Source: Haberlea rhodopensis (lineage: Eukaryota > Streptophyta > Magnoliopsida > Lamiales > Gesneriaceae). From it: 64,000 nt of DNA. The position numbers were made by a program, and so were the translations under genes. Shown here piece by piece: positions 57,614-64,000 of the stretch. The notes below the pieces were generated by a model. It was not told the origin of the DNA, did no database searches, and saw nothing but the letters and a program-made list of their open reading frames with translations. Position 1 is the first letter of the stretch. Each line of letters begins with the position of its first letter. Location of the stretch: contig CAJQUN010000152.1 in assembly GCA_907163345.1 (NCBI GenBank), forward strand, positions 620,001 to 684,000, written 5' to 3'.

Positions 57614-58213
57614 TGTAATGCCTCGATTTGTTATGACGTAATTTTGAATAATTAAGGTATGATGTGGACTCGGGTTCGGGTTGAACCGAGGGTTAATACT
57701 CACATACATGAAATGGATAGTAGATATATGACAAGGAAAGAAACATGATGCACAAGATGTAGTGCATAGGAATGATTGAATTAAATCAAGTGTAATGACA
57801 TATCAAGCAACTTGGACTAGTGGGCATTTGAATTTAATTTCATATGCATGTACATGTAAATTAGCATTTGAATTGCTAGGAATGTCATGTGAATTTGCAT
57901 CTAAGATGAGGCCAAGTATATCAAGTTGATTTCAGCTATCAAAGCACATAATACACCACAATTCACCCACAAATCTCTACTCAAGCTCCTCTCTAGCTCC
58001 TTACTTAGGGTTGCTTCTTTGCTTGGATTTACATTTGGTAATCAAGAGAGAAAGTTAGGATAAGTGAATTCTTAACATCTTGGTAGGTTTTTAGAAACCT
58101 TGTAACAACTTAACTAGTAAGATACTCTTAATCAGTGTATGTTATTACTTAATTCAGACTCACAGATGTATGTTAATCGAATACAAAATGGATTAAGTAA
58201 AGAGGACCCCACA
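57614..58213. mobile_element. 600-bp solo LTR inserted in the pararetrovirus remnant
   Basis: It starts TGTAATGCCTCG and ends CCCCACA, with exact 5-bp duplications ATAAT at 57609-57613 and 58214-58218. Coding sequence of the pararetrovirus polymerase resumes on both sides. The start resembles the gypsy LTR start at 59081 (TGTGACGCCCCG), so it is probably a gypsy-type solo LTR. There is no internal coding. Confidence 0.85.
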
Positions 58214-58640
58214 ATAATACCAATTCATCCTCAGCGTTTGGGATTGCAAGCTTTGGTAGTTGCTTGCACACCTCTCAAACAGCTTGTATGTAATCTTCAT
58301 TCCACTCAAACTTAACATCTTTCTGGAGTAGTAGACTGAACACCTTCCTGTGGTTTGCTAGATTGTTGATGAACATTCCATCAAAATTAACAACTCCTAA
58401 AAAACTCTGAAGTTGCTTTAGATCCTTGAGGTCATCCAGATATTCTTGTAGTTTTTCAACAATATGATTATGCAGGATAATTCCAAATTCGTCGATCTCG
58501 ACTTCAAGGAACTCGATTTGTCTTGTAGCAATCACTGCTTTCTTTTCGGAAAACACTAATCCTTCATTGTAACAAACATCTGAAAAGATTTCCAAATGTT
58601 TAAGATGTTCTTTCATGTTTTTTGACGCTATAAGTGTCAT
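58214..58640 (-). pseudogene. Endogenous pararetrovirus reverse transcriptase fragment
   Basis: The minus-strand frame from 58640 contains 'HLKHLEIFSDVCYNEGLVFS' and 'LQSFLGVVNFDGMFINNL', the C-terminal palm/thumb and connection part of a retroelement reverse transcriptase. The 'LQ.FLG..N' motif is followed by the RNase H piece at 57498-57613. The frame has an in-line stop near 58275. The catalytic YxDD box would lie upstream and is not in the window. Confidence 0.75.
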
Positions 58641-59080
58641 GACCCAAAAATTTCACATGATCAAGCATACGAATCATGACATATATTTTGACATTTCATA
58701 TGTGCATTGGTAAGCATAGAAGTTGTGAATAGAATAATTTGAAGAGTAATACGTGGAATATATATATTACTTGACTCAAAGTATGATATCGATTAAAGTT
58801 AGTGACATATTGTAAGAATAATAATATATATATTTTGCATCGACTTAAAACAAATATTGAATAGAAGAAATAATGAATAGAAATGAAAGTAGTAACTAAA
58901 ACGTCTATTGAATAGACTTTATACACTAAATAGAGTAAATATAGTCAAATATAGTGACTAAAATTTAATCTAGTGAATATAATTTACTACTACTTTGGGA
59001 AATGTACCTAATAGATTTAGTAATTATCGGAAGTGGCTAAACAGTCATTGACAGAAAAAGACAAAACAAAATAAAATAAT
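58637..59080. repeat. AT-rich fragment, possibly a truncated LTR
   Basis: It begins TGTCATGACCC exactly where the pararetrovirus reading breaks, which is how many gypsy LTRs start. It ends where the next gypsy LTR begins. There is no second boundary or duplication and no coding region. Confidence 0.3.
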
Positions 59081-61649
59081 TGTGACGCCCCGAAATGATT
59101 AATTGCAATTAAGGTATTAATTATGTTTATATGATGAATTATGAGGTAATTGATTTATGTGTTGGGCAGTAAGATGTTAACATGATTTAAATGTATTGAT
59201 TATTAAATATGAGAAAGATGTGAATTTAGAGGAAGTTTGTTGCATTTTATTCAATGCTTATAAAATACCATGTTGGGGTATTTTATACATCATGTTAATT
59301 TTGGGTACAATTTAATTAACCCATACCCCACTATACCCAACCCACTTCATTCATTTTAACCCATCACTCTTAAAATCCCCAAAATCCCTTCCCAACCCAA
59401 AACCCTTCCATTTTCGTTTTTGGGCTTAAAGAAGAAGAGGAATCCTTCCAAAAACTTGATTTGTGGAAATTGTTGGGAGATTTGGAGTCCCCAAGAGGTA
59501 TGGATACATCCTTGTTGTTTTGTAAAGTTTTATTTGAGTTTGTTATGGTTTTGGAGGGTTTTGAAATGGGTTTGTTTGGATGTATGTTATTTATGGTTGG
59601 GGTATGGTTTTATGAGGTTTTTGTGGTGATAAGTTGTTGGGATGTATTTGGTTTAAGATGTATTGGTTTATTTGGTAGTTTGTGCCAAAAAAATGGAGTT
59701 TACTCGAAAAATCGCAGCGACCGATCGATCGGTAGCAGGGCAACGATCGATCGGTGCATGTGCGAAGCGAGGGGTGAAATTTCTTTACTTACCGATCGAT
59801 CGGTGAAAGCGACCGATCGATCGGTGGATGACTAACGATCGATCGGTAGCTTGGACCGATCGATCGGTGCAAGGCCGTAGCTTAAAATTAAATTATGAAC
59901 AGTTACCGATCGATCGGTAAGAGTGACCGATCGATCGGTAAAGCGATTTTTGCTGAAGATGATTTTCTTGGCTTAATTGATGAAATTTTTGGTATTAGGC
60001 TATTGTTTAGCTTCTAATATCGATTTGTATGGTTGTGTGGAACCATCCCAGGTGCCAACAACATCAAGAAGATAGAGTTCTTCAATTTCTCCACTTTTGG
60101 AATTAAGGTACGTAAGAAGCGTACGGGCATCGGACGGTAAACCATACTTCTATACTATAATCATGCAATGATTGCACAAGTATTATGATGATGATGTTTA
60201 TGATAAGTAAAGACGATATGATGTTTATGATAAGTAAAGACGATATGATGTTTATGATAAGTAAAGATGATATGATGTTTATGATAACGATGTGATAAGT
60301 AAGTTTATGATGATGATGTTTATGATGATGATTGCGATAAATAAGTTCAAGATGATGATGTTTATGAAGATGATATGATAAGTAAGTTTATAATAATGTT
60401 ATACGATGTTTATAAAAGGGTAAGATGCCCATATGGTAAGAGACCATACGATGTTATTACGTGGTAAGATGCCACGGGGTAAGATGCCCATATGCTAAGA
60501 GGCCATACGATGTTATTGTGTGGTAAGATGCCACGGGGTAAGATGCCCATATGCATGAAAGTAAATCAGGGTCAACCAAAAAGAAGTTAACGAATAACCA
60601 GCAAGTTTACTTAACCAAGACTTTGTACATTCACTGTTATATTTTGTTATGATGCTTATATGATGATGATGTTATAAGAGGATGATGTTATAAGATGAGG
60701 ATACTATAAGATGATGATACTATAAGATGATGATACTTATATGATGATGATGTTCATAAGATGATGATGTTATATGATGATGATGTTTACAAGATGATGA
60801 CGTCTATAAGATGCTATGATGGTTATGATAAATGTTTAACTATGTTATTAAGAATGGTTGAATGTCCGGTGGTTATTATGGGCAAGCGAGGAAGGTACTT
60901 GCCGCTCACATAACTAAGCGAGGGGGGTACATCCGCTATCAAGGTGTAGCGAGGGGTATCATCCGCTAAGCGAGGGGGTACATCCGCTATCAAGGCGTAG
61001 CGAGGGGTATCATCCGCTGAACAAAGAGATACATCCGCTATCAAGGCGTAGCGATGGGTATCATATGATGTGTTATGTCGAGCGAGGGGGCCAATTATAC
61101 CGCTGTCATAATGGAACCCGGACAGTCCCATTTCTAATTAACATAGTTTGTTGTGAGCATATATGTGAAGTATGATTTTAATCATTTATGTCAAGAACTA
61201 ATGATTATATGCATAACTATGAGACAGGGACAACCAAGAGGGATAATACGATTACCCAGGAAGTATATGTTATCAATTACTTTCATGCATTTATTTATAT
61301 GTCATTACCTTATGATGTTAAGTAACGATGTATATGCTCATGATGGGTTGTTCCTGTAGGTACACTTTTGGACTAAAGGACTAAGGGCCGGGTTGAGGCA
61401 GTGAGCTTTGAGGAGCATGAAAGAAGTTAGATTACAGGATTTCTTTTTGGGATAGTTTCTACTCTAGGAGTAGTATAATTCTATCGATATACTTCATTTT
61501 GAGGATGTAATTAATTTAACTTTTGCAAATTTATCCTTGGCATGTAATCCGATTAGCTCAAAACTACAACCGGAACCCGAAGATGTCATTAATGCATGTT
61601 TAGTCCATAATACGTTATTAATATGATGTTAAGGTAGGAAGACCCTACA
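59081..61649 (+). mobile_element. 5' LTR of a Ty3/gypsy element, about 2.6 kb
   Basis: It starts TGTGACGCCCCG and ends CCCTACA, four bases before a tRNA-Met primer site. Within it are 'accgatcgatcggt' palindromes (59718-59940), a GATGAT/GATAAG tandem region (about 60180-60410 and 60640-60830), 'ggtaagatgcc' repeats (60418-60555) and 'gcgaggggtacatccgctatcaag' repeats (60900-61050). Frames inside are repeat artefacts. Confidence 0.85.
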
Positions 61650-61653
61650 TTAG

Positions 61654-61665
61654 TGGTATCAGAGC
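61654..61665 (+). promoter_or_regulatory. Initiator tRNA-Met primer binding site (gypsy)
   Basis: TGGTATCAGAGC follows the LTR end by 4 bases on the plus strand. Confidence 0.9.
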
Positions 61666-61899
61666 AGTGGTTAGATAACCCGGGAATGAGTGAAGGGTAG
61701 CATTATCAATAAGTTGGCTAGGTGCTTACTTTTAAACATGTTTTATACATATGTTGCATATGAAGTATATGATGTTATACTAACATGTTTTATTTCTCTA
61801 ACGATGTATTATATGAACTGCTTTTGGGTATTGTTGTTAACCCTTGTGTTGCAGCATAGCAGCAAATGCTGAAGGAAGTGATGCGATTTTATATGCACT

Positions 61900-64000
61900 T
61901 CTCCGTCGCCCATGCCTCTTGTGGTCTCGACACCCGCTGGAAGAGGTTTGATAACTGATCAGATTGTTTATGACGGCCTCATTTATTTTGAGGGTAACGA
62001 GCTGAGGACAGACTTGATTGTTCTGGGAATGTCAGACTTCGAATGCATTGTGGGCATCGATGTGCTGAACAAGTATCAGGCAGTTGTGGACTGCAGAAGA
62101 GGACTGTCCGATTCAGTTTTGATATGGGGGTCCAATGGACATTCTATGGGGATGGTTCTCGTTCTAAGATCCCATTGATATCTGCTGTCAAGATGGCGCA
62201 GTTGTTGGAACGAGGCCATACATGATATCTCATATATGCCGTTGATGTTACGGAAAAGAAAGAAGAAGTAAGAGTTGAGGATGTGCCCGTAGTGGCGGAG
62301 TTCCCTGATGTCTTCCGGAGGATATTCCCGGATTCCCACCGACGAGAGAGGTCGAGTTTGGGATTAAGTTACTACCAGGGACGTCTACTATTTCTCGTGC
62401 CCCGTATAGGACGGCACCAGCGGAGCTAAGGGAGTTAAAAGTTCAGTTGCAGGAGCTCCTTGACAAGGGCTATCAAAAAGAAAGATGGTTCGATGTAGCT
62501 GTGCATCGATTACAACTGAACAAAGCCATAGCGAATAATAAGTATCCGCTTCCGGGGATTGTTGATTTGTTTGATCAGCTGCAGAGTACAAGGCTCTACA
62601 TTAAGATCGATCTGAGATCGTGGTATCATCAGATTCGAGTTCGAGAGGATGATGTACAAAAGACAGCTTCCAGGACTAGATATGGGCACTACAGATTCTT
62701 ATTCATGCCTTTTGGGGTGGCGGATGCCCCAGCTGTTTTATGAGCCTGATGAACAGGGTGCTCCAACCATGTTTGGATCAGTCCGCTATAGTTTTCATTG
62801 ACGATGTGCTTATTTAATCTTGAACTGAAGAGGAACACGTAAAGCACTTGATAACAGTACTCCAGATCCTTAGGGATTGCCAGACCCCTGACACAGCTGA
62901 CTCAGAAAGGAGTGTCGTTCTATTGGTCCGAAGCTTGTGAGGAAAGCTTGCAAGAATTGAAGCGTCGTTCGACTACGGCACTTATGTTGGTGATTCCTTT
63001 TGAGAATAAGAGGTTTGCCTTGTACACGAATACATCACTTCAAGGTTTGGGCTGTGTGTTGATGCAAGATAAGCATATGGTGGCTTATGCGTCGAGGCAG
63101 TTGAAACCACATGAGGCTAGGTACCCAGTCCATGATTTGGAGCTGACAGTCATTATTTTTGCCTTGAAGATTTGGAGGCATTATTTGCATGGTACGTCGT
63201 TTACCCTCTACACAGACCATAAGAGCCTGAAGTTTTGTTCACATGGGCTGAATTGAATATGCGCCAAAGGAGGTGGATGGATTTGCTCAAGGATTATGAC
63301 TGTGAGATTGAGTACCATCCTGGTAAAGCAATTGGATAGCAGACGCCTTAAGTCGGAAGGCGAAGATTACTGCTGAAGACACTATGTGTTTATCAGCTAT
63401 GATGACCTCTTGTTGCCATTTGGGCTATGATTTTGATGTGGACACGTCGCCGGTGCGAGTGTCGACCTTATTGGCTGAGCCGGACATATTTGAGGCTATT
63501 AGGAAAGCCTAGAGGTCAGATGATGAGGTTCAGAGGTGGTCGATATTAGTACTTCGAGGTCAGCCATCAAGGTTTAGAGTGGCTGAGGATGATTCCTTAA
63601 GACTCGGCGACCGCTGGGTAGTCCCAAATACGCCGGAGTTGCGTAAAGGAATCTTGGAGCAAGCTCACCGTAGCGGGTTCAGTATCCACCCAGGAAGAAG
63701 AAAGTTGTATAAGGACCTAAGTGGTCAGTTCTGATGGAAACGCATAAAGCGTGATGTTATGACCTTCGTCAAGAGATGTTTGATCTGCCAACAGGTGAAG
63801 GCAGAAAGGCAGAGGCCTAGTGGCGAGCTGAAGAGCTTGGAAGTACCTAAGTGGGAGTGGGAGCACATATCTATGGATCTTGTGACCCACTTGCCAAGGA
63901 CGGCCTCTGGATTTGATGCGATCTGGGTGATCGTGGATAGGCTAACGAAGGTAGCTCACTTCATCCCTTGTCATGTGTCTTTCACATACCTAAAGATGAC
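61900..64000 (+). pseudogene. Ty3/gypsy polyprotein, gag-deleted and broken, runs off the window
   Basis: Only about 250 bases separate the primer site from the protease, so gag is deleted. The protease C-terminal half is present ('DLIVLGMSDFECIVGIDVL', 61912-62110), but the active-site D-S/T-G upstream is missing. The reverse transcriptase (about 62280-62820) shows 'IKIDLRSWYHQIRV', 'FLFMPFGVADAPA' and 'VFIDDVLI'. The RNase H (about 62900-63260) has 'GLGCVLMQDKHMVAYASRQL' and 'LYTDHKSL', and an Asp-to-Asn change in the first acidic motif ('YTNTS'). The integrase zinc finger ('CLICQQVKAERQRP') and core start ('WEHISMDLVTHLP') follow to the edge. Several stops and frameshifts are present. It looks like the Tekay/Del chromovirus-type lineage, but no chromodomain can be seen here. 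Confidence 0.9.

Overview
This window looks like nuclear DNA from a dicot plant. It is AT-rich and intron-rich, all four complete genes have plant-type products and exon structures, and the space between them is packed with nested plant transposable elements. I cannot name the species.

Four genes are complete and could be spliced by eye with every reading frame closing. They are an EDA30-like O-fucosyltransferase family protein (+, 9538-14565, 10 exons, 663 aa), a type-A cytokinin response regulator (+, 28580-33543, 5 exons, 210 aa), thylakoid ascorbate peroxidase (-, 34561-39309, 12 exons, 415 aa) and the 20S proteasome beta-3 subunit PBC1 (-, 41284-47995, 7 exons, 204 aa). A fifth coding stretch (-, about 49395-50190) has a 224-codon open frame that I do not recognise. 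These are unrelated housekeeping, signalling and photoprotection genes and do not form a cluster.

Layout. 1-8500: AT-rich DNA with a LINE tail, a long degenerate GTGCAC minisatellite and a gutted MULE that carries a hAT MITE. 9.5-14.6 kb: O-fucosyltransferase gene. 15.6-28.2 kb: MITEs, a GC-rich hAT element, a truncated Ty3/gypsy element (gag-protease plus one LTR) next to a Ty1/copia RNase H-LTR fragment, and a 4-kb degenerate hAT element with an internal duplication and inverted filler. 28.5-33.5 kb: response regulator, with mobile DNA in its introns. 34.5-39.3 kb: ascorbate peroxidase. 39.9-40.15 kb: a perfect 188-bp palindrome beside a (TA)n tract. 41.3-48 kb: PBC1, with a 2.4-kb gene-fragment-carrying DNA transposon and a 1.1-kb TRIM-like LTR element in two introns. 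50.2-58.6 kb: an endogenous pararetrovirus (Caulimoviridae-like) remnant on the minus strand, split by a 5.1-kb gag-only copia element and by a 600-bp solo LTR, both with exact 5-bp target duplications. 59.1-64 kb: a decayed Ty3/gypsy element running off the window.

The points most worth checking are: a built-in alternative splice acceptor in the peroxidase gene that would give the stromal isoform (Asp-stop); the Pack-type transposon holding kinase-like and RETICULATA-like gene fragments inside PBC1; the pararetrovirus remnant that still shows a promoter-like TATA box and leader; the scrambled hAT element; and palindromic GC-rich repeats found independently in three different LTRs. All identifications come from reading translations and motifs, with no database search.
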